DNA of 64,000 nucleotides, taken from the NCBI GenBank assembly GCA_020086605.1, contig JACBWW010000004.1, positions 23,132,240 to 23,196,239 of the forward strand, written 5' to 3'. The first letter of the stretch is position 1. Every line of letters begins with the position of its first letter. Origin of the DNA: Lanius collurio (lineage: Eukaryota > Chordata > Aves > Passeriformes > Laniidae). Made by a program: the position numbers and the translations under genes. Below the pieces are notes generated by a model. The model was not told where the DNA came from. It saw only the letters and a program-made list of their open reading frames with translations, and searched no databases. Positions 12,181-25,696 of the stretch are shown here, one piece after another.

Positions 12181-15100
12181 GATAAATCCCCAGGGAAAAC
12201 AGCTTGGTAGCCATCATTAGGGACGAGGGTGCCGAGTTCTGTGCCCAAAGCAGCATTCCTGTATCGGCAAATTTAACCTTCAAGCACCACTTCCTCACCT
12301 CGTGCACTTGTATTGATTCTGCCTTTTGTCTGCCGTGTCTGTCGCAGCGCACAGACGCTGTTCAGGGCATAGCCTGGCTGCTGCTTAGTGTGCCTGCACA
12401 GTATTTACACAACACCGGGCACAACTGCTACTTCCACATTATTAAATACTCGGTAATACAGATAAGACCAACGTGCAAAACTAAATTGAAATAATTAGGT
12501 TTATGCATTTGCCTTAGCAGTGGCTGCTGACTAATTGTGTTCCTTGAAAGTGAAACTTATGGACCACAAATTTAGTAATTTTATTTAGCAGTTCCGGCTC
12601 ATTTTTTAAAGGATTGTGTCTACAACCAGGCTGTTTACCCATCCTCTGGAAATGGGGTGAGTGCTTATATAATGTTTCAGTACCTGAATTCAGAGGGAGA
12701 AATGACTCAATGAGGGTCAATGTAGTGATGTAAATGAAAGATGTGTCAAGGATGAATGTAGAGAAACCCAACTGTTATTACAAAACTCCCTTCTCTTCCC
12801 TCATATTTCCAGATCCTGGATTTTTTTTAGAAGATACAGCTTTCCAAAATTAAGAGATTAAGGTAGTTTTCAGTGAAGCTACTTAGAAAATAAAACCATT
12901 GTTTTTTATCATATGAGCCTTTTCAGTGAAAAGAATTAAGTGAAATATGGATAAGACATTTTCTGGCTAAGCAGTGGGTATAAGTTTTGAGAAACAATGC
13001 TTGAAAAAAGACATTTCTCTCACATATATTATCTCTGATGTTGTTTTCCTCAGGGATTCTAGAGGTATTTGAATTATGAATTATCCATCCTAATTCATTT
13101 CCTTTAGAGCCAAATAATTTATTCTGAATAAACATTCTTATCCTGAATGTATATGTATATGCCTACTCCTACATATCCACACATGTAGTTTTTACAGTCT
13201 TCCTAGCAGAAGAGGCTAAAGAACTTAAGCAAATGTGTGTGAGTAGGAGGCATCAATTATTAGATGAAACAGTTGAGTTCAGAGTACAAGTAATTGTGTA
13301 GAAACATCCATTTTTATAAGAGTTTGATGACACACTGAGCCTGACTAGTAAAAAACATTTTAAAGTAATTTATTTTCTCTCTTTGCATGATAAATATTTA
13401 TTTCAAGGCTCTGCTTACAGTGGGAGGCCTGTACTACCTTGGCTCCACCACTGATGAGGAGACCAACTGTTAGTTTTTGTTCAGCTGGAAACAGAGTACA
13501 GGAGACTTGCTAGAGCTGAATTTATTTCAAACATTTCTAAAATTCCAACTTTTGCATGTCCTTTTTTTTAATGAGAGCATGTGCATTATAGAAAACATAG
13601 GGAAAGAGGGTAAGATTTTGGAAGGAAAACCTTAATCAGAGCCATGCCACAGCAGGAAAATGTATTTTTGTTACAAGCATTATAATAATACATAATCAGT
13701 AATTGCTGGAACAATATTTGTTGAATTCAGTAGATGCAAACTCTAAAGACTTGAGCTATGTCCTGGCTTGTGGGATGGAGACAAAACGATTCCCCGAGGA
13801 GTACAGTTGACAAGTGGTTATTTGCAGGGCTGTGAAGAAGCCTGCTTTTTGATGTCCCTGAGATGGGGTTATCAACAATAATCAGGTCCTCATCAGGCTT
13901 GTGAAGAAGTGGTACCTGTCTATTGAGTTGATTTTAGAATGTTTATATGAAAAGCTTTTTGTTCAGATCCCACATGTGTTCAGTCTTGGGCATTGCTGTT
14001 CAGATTCTCGTTCTCTCTTCATTCCCCTTCAGATTCTTTTGGGTGTCCTGGAGCAATGCAGGGAACAGGGCTCCTAATTCGATGTGTGTGCATCAGAATA
14101 GCCACCCCTCTTGCCTCAAGCCCTTCAGCGAGGGAGCAGGAGCTGAAAGATGGCCTCTCTCTACCTCTCTTTTGATGTTGTGGTGGAAAAGCCAGTTCTC
14201 AGCTGCTTTCACCATGAGCAGCCTTCAGCCTTGTGTGCCACAGCAGGTAATGAGCCATCCTGCCCCCTGTCAGATCTCTCTGCTGTGTGCCACCTGGCTC
14301 ATTCTCAACACCAGCCTATGTCTGTAAGGGGACAGAGTGGAGTGGGGCCATCACCCACCCGCTGGTGCCCTCAATGAAAACACATGCTGGGACTGCTGCC
14401 CTGGAAGAAAACTGTAAGGTTGCACCTTCTGCTGGGAAGGGTCTCCCCTCGCTGGGACAAAGGACTAGATGAACTGGAAGCATTTCATTTCATGCATCTG
14501 TACCACTGTTGGAGCATCCTTGTTGCATGCCAGCTGTGGAAGTCTTAACTGAACCCAAAAGAAGTTTAACTGTCAGCCTAGTCACCTAGGGAAAAACTTA
14601 ATCTTCTGTTAATATTATTTCAGGCTTCAATAGTGCAGATCAAGTCTTTGTGTTACAACTGAAATTTTATTTACTCAATCACTAGTTTTCTTAGAGTTAA
14701 TGCAAAAATTACTGTTTCAGTGAAGAAGAATTTTCTGGGTTTCTACTCAACTACTAATCTTAAGTGGCACTTCAATATCTAACAGGGGGAGTGTTTCACG
14801 TTAATTATTTTTTGATGTAAGCATAATCATGTAAAAATTTGCTTTCATGCACAGTCTCCCATGTGAGTTTATGTTTTTGAAATATGAACCTAAGGAAGGA
14901 AGAAAATAAACCTTCACAGTCTTCAGAGTTATTATAATCCGATTGCCGTAGAAGAAAGTACCTTGTCATTTCCCACTACATGGCTCTTACATATAACTCT
15001 ACCTTTTGCATCATTTACTTTGTTTTACTTGATTGAGTATATTACTACAAAGTGTTATTTATCCCACCTAACTTTTGTTCCAAGAAGAAAAAGTAAATAT

Positions 15101-17560
15101 TATGGGCTAAACTCCATTTTGGATTTTTGTAAACATAGCTCTCAGAACTGTAAGACAGAACTCAAATTTTTGTGACATCAGTAGCCTGTGAAGCAAAACA
15201 GAAATGGCTTGTGGATCAAGCAAGAGGAGTAAAGTTGGGCTAGAGAAAGAGTTTCTATCATTACCAAGCTGCCACTTAAAACATCCAGATCTGAAGGAAA
15301 TGTAATGAACGGAATTTGCTCCCTCAGCTGGAATAGTTTTGGCACATATATCTGAAGAGCTGTTTAGCTGTGAGGGAGCTAACCAATGGTTGAGATTATG
15401 CACATCTGTCAGTTAAATCAAAGATCCCAAGGCTAAATGCAGCATTCAGAGGCAACATGTAGGCCCATGAATTTTATGGAAGACTGTGTCTAGACACTGA
15501 TAAGCAGTTCTCTTACGTACACACAAGCTATAAAACTGTGTATAATTGTTCTCATTTTGGTAACAGCTTTTAGAAAATTACTGCTAGGAATATGGAAGAA
15601 ATGTTTTGTACCAGTGACCTTAAAATTGTAGTACAGAGATCTAATTGTGTTTTCCAGTCATTTATGCTACAGAAGTAAAGAGTATCTATTTCAAGATAAA
15701 GGAATGCATTATATAGGAAAAAGACGCTTTTCCTTATAAGAAAAATAATTGATTTGCAAAAACTGTAGACATGATATTCTTTTGTAAATACAATGCAGGT
15801 CTTAATGTTTATTTTTAGAGTGTTGTTACTCTGTGTATTTTCTGACTTCAAATGTATGAACAGGATAAATAATACAGGAGAAACAAGAACTATCTACATG
15901 TGTCTGTGTATGTGCCAATCTGCCAGTATGTGCATGATTTTTTTCTAACTACATGGTTTTAATTTCAAAATTGTGAAATAGTACAGAGAAATTATAAGGC
16001 TGCAAGTAATTTACAGCCATCTCATTTCTGGTTTATACATTCCTAAACAATTTTTTCTGGCACAGATGGTAACATCATAACTTCAGATCTCATTGCCATC
16101 CATTGCTGGCTCTTCCTGGGTGTGGAAAGAGGTGATGATTAGCTAAGACAAAACTTGCTGTTCACAACATCTTGAAATTTTGTTTTTATTGATGATAAAA
16201 ATGGCTTTCGAATAAACTGAAGATTTTAATGGGAAATTGCCTGTCTCTGTCAAGGTTTTACTTTTTTCTTTTAAGTCAGCTGTACATGCAATCATATGTG
16301 ATGTTTCCAGTGCTATATATTTCTTTTGTTTTCATGCTTATACACATTAAGGATATGAGAAAGTCACAAATGCAAGACAGCAGACATAACTTGAAAGAAC
16401 TTGTAAACAGCAGCATCCTCTGAAAGTACAGACCATCTATATTCTTAGATACTATTGTTGCATTTCAGCCTTTCCCTGCAATTATTTATTTTTCTGTGAC
16501 ATTTTCAATAGATTTTGAGTCCACAGGAAGCACATTGGTATCATTCTCCATTCTGCTACTAAAAGCATCATTGCGCTTCATCCCATTTGAAATGTATTCC
16601 TTGCATTAGTCACTGAGCTTATTTTAGGAAAGATCACATGAAAATTGGGTATTTCTCATGCTCCCAAAATTGAATGGAGTTAAGCAGAGTTTTGCTACTT
16701 CTGCTTTTTGGTTTTAGTTTGAGTTAGATATGGATCATTTATGTTGTAGAAGCTTCTAACACATAGGAAGACCAAAAGGGCTTACAAGTAAAATAAATCA
16801 GAAATGTTGGATCTGGCGTCAAACCTCACATGTTGTGATTATTTTTATTTCAACTGTTCTCTCACTTGAGGTATTTGCTTTTCATTTCTCAAATTATATT
16901 GGCCCTTCAGTGACTTTGCAGCATCCTCCCCTGCCACCTTGGCTAACAAATTAATTTTGTGGTTGTTTACATTAATGTGTGTTAGGTTAATCTATCCTCT
17001 ATGTTTCCATTTATTTAGTGTTGAAATGAGCAGAATTCTGAAAGATCGTACATCTTGGAACATCAGGAATATCAGCTTAATACCTTTCCAAGTGCTTTTG
17101 TAGTTGTGTAGAAATGTACAGATTGGAGGATTTGAAAGTCAAAAGCAACTTTGGTGTGTTCACTTTCAATTTTTGTGTAAATTCAATAGCCTAAAGCCTC
17201 TGGCCACTCAATTGAGCATTTGACTCTGGCCTTAAGCATCTGACAGAGTTACAGGAATTTGCATTCAGTGCATCTAATTCAGGGTCCATAAGCTGCTATT
17301 TTCCAAAGTTTTTGTCAACTCTTTCTGCCTAAAAATATCAAACTCTAAAAGGCTTGCTGTGATCAGTATTTCCATAAAGTCTAATCAATGCTGGGAGTAT
17401 ACCAGTGATTTTCCACACAGGTTAGCCATTTAAATGTTTGATGGTGTTTTCCACAGATATTCTTCCCTTTGCTTCTTTACATGTGTTCTTCTGGTTTAGT
17501 TGACTTACTGACTTAAGTTTATTGTCTTTGCCAGCCTCCTCATCTGAGACTGGCAGCATG
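12181..17560. other. Unassigned DNA
   Basis: No gene or mobile element recognised over about 5.4 kb. The stretch 13,950-14,470 is somewhat GC-richer and carries several overlapping open frames on the plus strand (13,947-14,327; 14,150-14,377; 14,287-14,472). They are in different frames and none has convincing splice context. It may be a very old retroelement or an untranslated exon, but I cannot support either. Confidence 0.5.
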
Positions 17561-17635
17561 ATCATAGAATCACAGATTGGTTTGTGTTGGAAGAGACATT
17601 AAAGATCATCTAGTTCCCACTCCTCTGTCATGTGC
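17561..17635 (-). mobile_element. CR1 LINE, short 3' end fragment
   Basis: Starts with 'atcatagaatcacag', then 'ggtttgtgttggaagaga' and 'aaagatcatctagttcc', which is the reverse complement of the CR1 3' terminus. Only about 75 bp of the terminus is alignable by eye, so it is severely 5'-truncated or decayed. Confidence 0.88.
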
Positions 17636-20600
17636 AATTTCTTTCCCAGTTTGTTCTGGTAGTGGGAGCACGACCAGCTCCCAGCTACTCTCATGGGGTA
17701 ATTGCTTCTTTAATTGCCAGATATTCTGTGTACTCAAGTGAGAGCCAGTCGAAGTGGAATTTGGTAGGACAATGCGTGAGTGGTGTGGAATCCTTAACTT
17801 TCCTGGAGGTGAAGTCCATACTACCTGAGCAGCAACTTCTGCTTTCAAATCTGTGGGGTACGTATCAGAATTTCTCTGATCTTTGTGGCAGGAATTCTGA
17901 TGACTCTTTTAGGGTTTAGAATTACATTACGTCTAGACACAAGATATATCAATCTTTCAAAGTTGCACTAATATGCAATGTACTTCTGTTGGTTCTGTGC
18001 CAGATTTGTCAGCAATCTGGCTTTGATTTAGGCAAGTCAAGTTTCAGGGTATTGCCATGCATGTGTTTTGAAGTGCAGCAGTGCTCTTTTACAGGTGAGA
18101 CTCAAGGTCTGTCTATCAAAGTAGCTCTTGGGCTCTGTTTTTGGAACACAGCTACGAGATCTGTAAGATACCTCTCACTGCAGATAGGAAACTAATGTGG
18201 CTGCCCCTGCAGCATGCTGAGAGTGGAGTATTGCTGTGCATGTTAAGGCCCTGAAACTCTGCAAGACAGAACGCTACTGACAAACTTTGTGGTCATATTC
18301 TGAAAAAGATTGTGATACCAGTGTAATGGAGTCATTAATCTTTAGAATGCCATGTTCTGAAAACTAAACTTAGGGCTCCTGTACTATGTGGGACTCCTAG
18401 ATCTGCAGTATTCTTGACTGGGAAAAAAACCTCTGAACATTCTTCATTCTGTTATTTATTAAATGCAGCACTTTACAATAGCTTGGAAAAATACTTCAGC
18501 CATAATTTGGAAAAGTAACAAAATTTGCTTATGTGGCTAATACCTAAACTGAGCTGTACTATTCTGACAAATGGCTGATTTTTTTCTCTTGAACTACTAT
18601 TTATTGAAACCAGACCTTTATGTCCAGATTCAGTGTTGATAAGCTTCCCAATATAAGGAGTTGTTAGAAAAAAAAATTTAACAGTCAAAATACCTGCAAT
18701 TTTATAATTAAGAAAACTTGAGGGTGTTTAAAAAAAATCTTTTAAATTTAATTTAGACTAAACAAAGGTTTTAAAGAGAAAATATATCTAAGTAAAGTGT
18801 AACCATTTTGCCTAAAGAGTACTTTTTATGTGTATAGATAATCTGCTCATGCTGACACTGAGATTTTCATTTTCACTGTAATTGAGAAACTGACATTTTT
18901 TGAATACCCTAAATGTTCATAGAGCTTCTATCTCTGATACTTATCTCTACAAACAACATTTCACTGTAATGGACAGGCAGGTATGTCAGCCCTCCTTCTC
19001 ACAAGAGACAAGGATCACTGACACATGTTTGAAATGGTCCTCTGCTACAGTAGAGTGGTGGTGTGAAGGGTTTGCTGAAAAATATTTCATGTGGACACTA
19101 TATGGGAGTAAGTTATTCAAATACCATGTAGCTTCAGCTCTTGGTCACTTCAGTGAAACTGCTAGTGGAGAGTTGCTTAATGAACTTTTCTCTGGCAACT
19201 TGTGAGAAATGCTTCTATATTGATGGACCCATCAGATTGTGGGCAAATCTGGAACACCTTGGATCTGGTAGAAATGTCTCTGCTCAGTAACTTCCAACAT
19301 TAACAAATTTCAAACTGATTATCTTGAATGAAAAAAATTCTGAGCTCATTACTAAACTCATGGGCCATTTTGCTTGCTTTCTGAAGAATTCAGACTGAAG
19401 TACAGCTTGACCTTTCAGAAACTTTGATTTATCATCTGTCTTTGAAACTATAACCAAAGTGATGGCCTTGAGCATCTTGCAGCACTCATGGGCTTGCTCA
19501 TGACTTAAGTCCTCTATGTTATCTTTTTCTGAATAGTACTGGCTGACCCTGTTTAGCATGAATTTTCTCTTAGTCCTCTAGAAAGTTTCTAGATTTTCAT
19601 ATGTGGTGTTTTCTACATTTTCAGTGAACCAATACTGATAAACAAAAGATAAGCAATATTACCCCTTTCTGCTTGCTTGAGACTATCTGTCTTATATCCA
19701 AATGCCTGTCCTCTTAATTTAATTTTCCTAAACAGATTTTACTTTGATTTGGTCTCTCATTTTCCTTATGAAGAACTTTGGAGGAAACCTCAGTGTTTTT
19801 AGTTTATGTGACTAAAGTTCTGAGGTAGTTTTTCACTCAGATGTTATTTCTGCAACAAGCTTTAATAAGAAAATAAGAGACGTCTTCTAGCATCTGAGAA
19901 TGTTGTGTAGAAGAAATAGAAATGAACCTGTGATCTGCATCCGGCTCAAGCTTCCAGCGTGCAGTGTGGGAGCTGCTGCTCTTACACATATTGTGCTGCT
20001 GCAGAAGTGGGAGGAGATGAAATTTCTACCATTTCTATGGAATCACTTAGCAAGGTATAAATGAAATACAAAATAAAACTCTCAGCCCACTCAGTGCACA
20101 GACAGACAAAAAGATAGTGCTTTATATGTGCTGCTGTGATATGCTATTTGTTATAGTATTAACCTTACACAGTGCCAGAATGTTTCCTAAGATTTACAAT
20201 CTCAGGTCAAAAGGGAAATGATTTCTTGTTAGGTGTCCTTCTTTTTCTCTCTTTCCACCAACATGCTGCTGCATGTCAAAACTAGTTTTGCAGAGCAGAG
20301 CAGGAGTAAGGTGAAAAGACTGACAGGAGGATCCTGTTCTGAGAGAAACAGTCAATAGGCAGAATTTGCAATGAACTTCAGGGTAAAAATGATAAAAATC
20401 TGAACACTGGATGCAGCTTAAGATTCAGAAAAGTTTACTGACTTCATTTTATTGAGTTGCAGCTCATCTGGGTGATTTGGAGGGAAAGAGCCATAGGTGG
20501 TAGTGCATCCATGCTATGTTTAAATTCATTAGCACTGGGGAGTCTGTTTGTATTGGTAGGTAGCTCATTTGGTGTGACAGCAGTCTTTGGATGCAAATGG

Positions 20601-23600
20601 TCTTCAGCCCAGATTTGCCTCTAAGTCTTGCCCTCAAAGTTTAACAAATCACTACCTAGATCCTTGTGGTATCCTGCTCACTATTTTTAAGCCATAAATC
20701 AGTCTCATGGCAGCCCCCTTTTTATTTGGCTGGAAATGTTCAGTTGCTGAATCTTCTGAGCTAGCTCCTAAGCTGGTGTAAATAATGCAGCTTCAGTGAT
20801 GTCAGTAATATCAGGCCAGTTTACACTAGCTGAAATCCTGTCTTTTAGATGCAAGTCAGCACCTAATCTCCATGACACTCACACAGAGGCATGTATTTCC
20901 CTCTGTTTTTCTAATCCTTGTGTGTCCTTTGTAGAACTCTGTAATTTGTGCTGAAAACAGTGCTGAGAAATAGGAAGAAATGACGTGAATACTGGTTTAA
21001 AATGCGGGACATCTGAAACCCTGCCTTGTTCTGACTGAGACCTCTGTGTGACAGCACAGTTGTTTCACTCTTTGTGCCTGCACTCTTCCCATCACTCTTC
21101 CAGTCTTAGAGAAGTGTGGGGATAAAGTCAGCAAAGGTCGAGATGCTGCAGTAACAGAGGCTGCAGTATAGATCAGTGGATAATATCTCCAAAGAGCCTC
21201 ACGATGGTCAGAGAGACATCCCGTAACGCCTCTGTGAACTAGCCCAAACTGAGACACGCAGCAGCCTGCAAACTGCTCAGCTACTGCACTGCTGTGAGAA
21301 GGAGGGGTCATGTGTGGTTGGACTTCTGAGCACAGTGGGGTCTCCTCTGGTTACAGTGAGCACAGAGACAGCAGGGATCTGTACCATGATTTTCTACAAG
21401 GCTGGGCAGGAGGAAGGGGAATGTGCAGGACACATGTATTCAGGGTGATTTAACCTATAGATCTAAAAAGTCTGGAAAGACTGGATAAAGTCTAGAAGGA
21501 GGGGTTTATCTAAATGCCATTCTGGCTAAAGCAGGGAGCATAATTATAAGAAAATACAACTTGTTCCATCCTGCAACACTTGCCAGTGATGACATGCCCA
21601 TAGGGAAGGCTTTGTGACAAGAAATCAAACCAGCAAGATTCAAAGAGAACCAGATGCCTTTGTAAGGGCATGAAGGCAATTGGTTCATTAAAACATGCTA
21701 CAAGCTTTTTAGGTGCATGGAGAAGTCTAAGAAAGCGTTCAAGTAATATTTGTATTAAATCTTAAGAAGGCCAAAGAGCCCTGTGGTTCAAGAAGTGAAT
21801 ATCACCTACATTTAAAAAAGCTGCTGCAACAATTGGATGAACAAAAATTTGGAAGGCCATTTGAAAACAGGGCTGCAGAGGTCTTGGTCTGTTTGGTAGA
21901 GCTACACATCATATCACATAAAACAGTTTACTACTTAATTTGTGACTGCTGTAGATAGAATTTTCTCTTTCTGTCTATTAATGAATTCTAAGTAAAAGAA
22001 AGCTTCCTTATTATTACAAATTGAGAGGGAAGTAGAAACAAGACTTGTACTGCCGCAACTGAAAGTCAGATAGAGGAACAGTGCATGAGATGGATTAATA
22101 AAATCTCAGCCTAAAGAGATAATAGACACCACAATATAAATTACTTTCCTGTGGAATAAATTGTGGAAACACGTTTTAAATACACTACATATGGGATCAG
22201 GAGAGGACAGAACTTATTATTGTGTCTATATCAGATTGATCATAAAGGTATTGCTATATTATAATGTTACTATAATATGCAAAACTGGTCAGATATACAT
22301 TTTAAAATAATTCCACGTTGCTCTTCTAAACAAATTCCAAAATTATGAATTATTTACATAAAGATGGGTCCGTGATGATCTTACTTTTTTATTTTAGATT
22401 GTAAATGCATGGTTACAAACCCTAGAGATATTAATTCATTCACTTAATTTATGTCTGACTACATTATTTTAGAATTGTCTTTGATATTATGATGGACACA
22501 TTTAATTCAAAGTATTCATATCAGTTTCTAATGAAAACAAGCATTCTGAACTTATTCTAGGGAAAAGGATGGATAACAAACAGAAGCTATTTGAAACAGC
22601 TGAATTTCGTAATATATATTTTACTGTTATTAGATTTAGTTATATTTTTTCTATACTTTTTCTATTTTTTCTATATATTTACCTATTTTTAAAAATTTTC
22701 TGAAAGAAATATAACAGGTGGTAAGAAACAAACCAAAACACAGAAGATTTTGGATCATTTAAGTGAACTATCAGGTAGAAAATGCTAGAAATGCAGAAAA
22801 ATGTTAAACAATTCATCTGGGAGGAAGGAATCAGTGTAAGGGATCTGTACTAAATACGCAGTCATCCAGCATACTGATTAGGAAAGAGATGAAATAGTTA
22901 TAGAGAACTGACTGCAAACACAAATTCCGGTGCATTGTAGCATTAAGAATTTTGAACAATATATTAAGGGAAGAGAAGGCAGCATAGCTATCATAGAAGC
23001 TGGATTGAAATTTCTTTCAGAACAGGATTTCAGTTTCTTGTATTTTTTCCTCAGTGGCTGAAAAATAAGGAAAATTATTGCTCAAAGCAATTCTTCATAT
23101 CAATGAAATATTTCCTTTAACATTTGTATGGAATCGTCTGTTTCTTTGGAGTCTACTCTTTCAAAAGGTATTGCTCTAGATAGAAAAAAAAAAAAAACCA
23201 AACCAGAAATTCCAGCTATACTGATGCACACATCATTTACAGATGAAGAAGTATTGATGCTGTCTTAGGCTTATGCTCCTATCAAACTGAAATGTAATGT
23301 AGAGAGTACTGCATTTAGTGATTAGCTGCCTTGCATCTAAACTACTAGAATGGTCAAGAAATCATTTCTGGTTTTCAGTTCTCTCAGCCTGTTTTTCTGC
23401 CCAGCAGCTTCTTTACTCAGATCACAGGTAACCAGGAAAGCATGCTGGATTGCAGGGAGGGCTGAGTTAAACTCTTGGGAATGTTGAAGTGATGTGTTAG
23501 TCCTGTTAGCTGTTTCCAGACTCATGCTTTTATTGGTAGTGCTACAGAATATGGTCAAGTGCTGTGTCCAGGTGTAGCCATTCCTATGCCCTGCTTCCTT

Positions 23601-24549
23601 AGAGTCTCATAATGCAAAATATTCTTTTTCATGTTTCTATATCCTCTATACCTATACTTCTCCAATGTCCCTGTTTCAAAGCCTTTTGTGCTGTCTCAAG
23701 GCTTTTTTCTATTGGACTAGAAAACTGAAGTGTGCTGCATTAGCACGGGGCAGCGTGTGTATGTCTGCCTGTTTGTGCAGCCTGTGTGGAGCCCTGCAGG
23801 GAGCAAGGCAGGACCACAGTACTGCAATGGCCCATTGTCATGCCAGTTTAAGTGCTGCTGTCTGTCTGCCTACCCCATGAGAGGTCAGTGGCTGGTGAGA
23901 TGGAGCGTGTCTGTGTCAGCTACTCCTGTTCGCAGTGCGGTATTTTAGCATTATCCTAGTTTACATGGCCAATTTAACTAGACAAGGACTGGGCATCCAT
24001 GCCTTCCTGACAGCACTGCAAGAAAGACACGATGCCCAAAAGAGAGCTGAGCTTGAGCAGGAATATGTTATGCAGAAGCATGATGTCATGGGTGTTTTAA
24101 TGCATCACTGCACAAGAACAGGAGGTTATTTGGCAGCCGTGGTGGCAGGGCTGAATATATTCTGCCAAAACAACTAACACAACAGCACTCTTTTACCATT
24201 CAGAAGAATCACATTTCGGCAGAGTTGTATGATGTGGCCCATACATGTATCAGAATCTCTATACCTATAATCTCTGTACTATTATACCACTGCCATTTAG
24301 CTTTATCTTTGAAATGGCAGAAATTTACATCAAATGGATGCTGCATGCCATCTATCACATCAGCATCCTGCACAGCTAGATTGGAGCAGGTGACCACATA
24401 GCCTGGCTTTATTTTCAAATACATACTTATTTATGCAAATACATGCTTATGAAGAACAGGGAGAAGAAAAATATTATCTGCTTTAAAAAAAGTCACTGCA
24501 GAGATCCTCATTCAATACCCTTTGCCTGACTTCGTGTAGAGGCCAGAGA
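17636..24549. other. Unassigned DNA
   Basis: About 6.9 kb with no recognised gene or mobile element. Minor features are a (TTTTTCTA)-like run at about 22,642-22,676 and a poly-A run near 23,190. An 80-codon open frame at 23,935-24,177 has a short charged segment but no recognised domain or splice support. Confidence 0.5.
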
Positions 24550-24565
24550 CCAGCAGATGGCAATC
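24550..24565 (+). promoter_or_regulatory. CTCF-like binding site
   Basis: 'ccagcagatggcaatc' is a good match to the CTCF core (CCASCAGRKGGCR). It stands alone in AT-rich DNA, the setting of many CTCF boundary sites. Motif match only. Confidence 0.42.
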
Positions 24566-25679
24566 TCCTCCTGTCTCAGGAAGAGCAGTGTTTTAATGCA
24601 GGGCCCTTGTACGCATCTTCCCACTGCTTATTGCAGTTTACTTGAAGGGCAAAAAGACCTGGAAAACGTAGGCAGCCTTTGTTAGGCACAGAATGTCATA
24701 ATATGGCAAAGCAAATGTGAATTTCTACTTTATGCAAATCCTAGCAGCTGGTATCTGAGAAAGAAAAAGCAACTACCCTAATAGGATGAATTTGTATTAA
24801 TCTTTTTCATTTTTAAATACAGGACACTAGGCTATTTTACAGCATCATGCTATTCCTCCTGTGTGCTGCTAATCTTTTAATGCACTCTTCAGAAAAAAAG
24901 AAAATTGTTGATTTCCCTGTACCCTACATTTCCCTTTTCCCCCCAGTGTTTAAAATAGGAAGAAATAACGTGATCTTCAACTGACTTAAAAAGGAGTCAA
25001 GGAACAAAAGAAAAGCATTTTTCTTCCTATAGTGACAAATTTGCCATGCTAGACTAATGTGTCCAAGCAGCAGTATGAGAGTCTAGTTTAGCATTTGAAT
25101 TGAAAAATGGATGATATTACAGGTATTGCTGTGTAATTTTTATACACATTTTTTATTGCAGAAGAGAAGATTAATGCTGCTAATTTCAGTCATGTGAAAC
25201 TCTGAGCTGATAAGGGAATGGTATTTTTTTTTTAAGCAAATATTGGTAGCAGAAAGAAGAATATTCCTATCTTGTGTTGGAAATAATTTTGTCAGCAGTC
25301 TCCCCATATTGCTTTAAATGGGTCTGCATTATTTAATGAATTATCATACTGTATGCATTTGTTCGTCCATAACATAATGATGGAATGATGGAAAAGAAGA
25401 CCAAATTAATATTCTGTATATGCTGATACTGGTAACAATATAAGAAATTATCTCTGGGAATGTAGTATTTCCTGTACTATCCTGAAATGCAATTGATACG
25501 CTGTCCATCTGGTACCCTCTACAGTAGATTGCAGTCCTGATGTACCATATTTGTTACATATTACTACTTAGCTGAGTGGTGTGGGCATCTCTTTATGAAT
25601 AGTGTTCATTAGAGAGCAAAATTAAATGTAGCCTGTATCAGTGCCTTGTTCTGTAGAACAAGATGGAGGGGGAAGTACT
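24566..25679. promoter_or_regulatory. Candidate conserved noncoding region
   Basis: Non-repetitive AT-rich sequence with no useful open frames. It is bracketed by the CTCF-like site on the left and a POU-type motif on the right. The texture (TAAT-rich, few repeats, 'cagctg'-type E-boxes) resembles vertebrate regulatory deserts. Inference only, because conservation cannot be assessed here. Confidence 0.2.
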
Positions 25680-25696
25680 ATGCTAATTATGCAAAA
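25680..25696 (+). promoter_or_regulatory. POU/octamer-like composite motif
   Basis: 'atgctaattatgcaaaa' joins an ATGCTAAT half to ATTATGCAAA. This arrangement is close to sites bound by POU-homeodomain factors as monomers or dimers. A single motif can arise by chance in AT-rich DNA. Confidence 0.3.

Noticed and set aside
13947..14472. Series of plus-strand open frames in a GC-richer stretch
   Set aside because: Frames disagree with each other and have no good splice sites; no recognised protein.
23935..24177. 80-codon frame with a charged segment (ERHDAQKRAELEQE)
   Set aside because: Tempting as an exon, but no acceptor, donor or recognised family; chance is likely.
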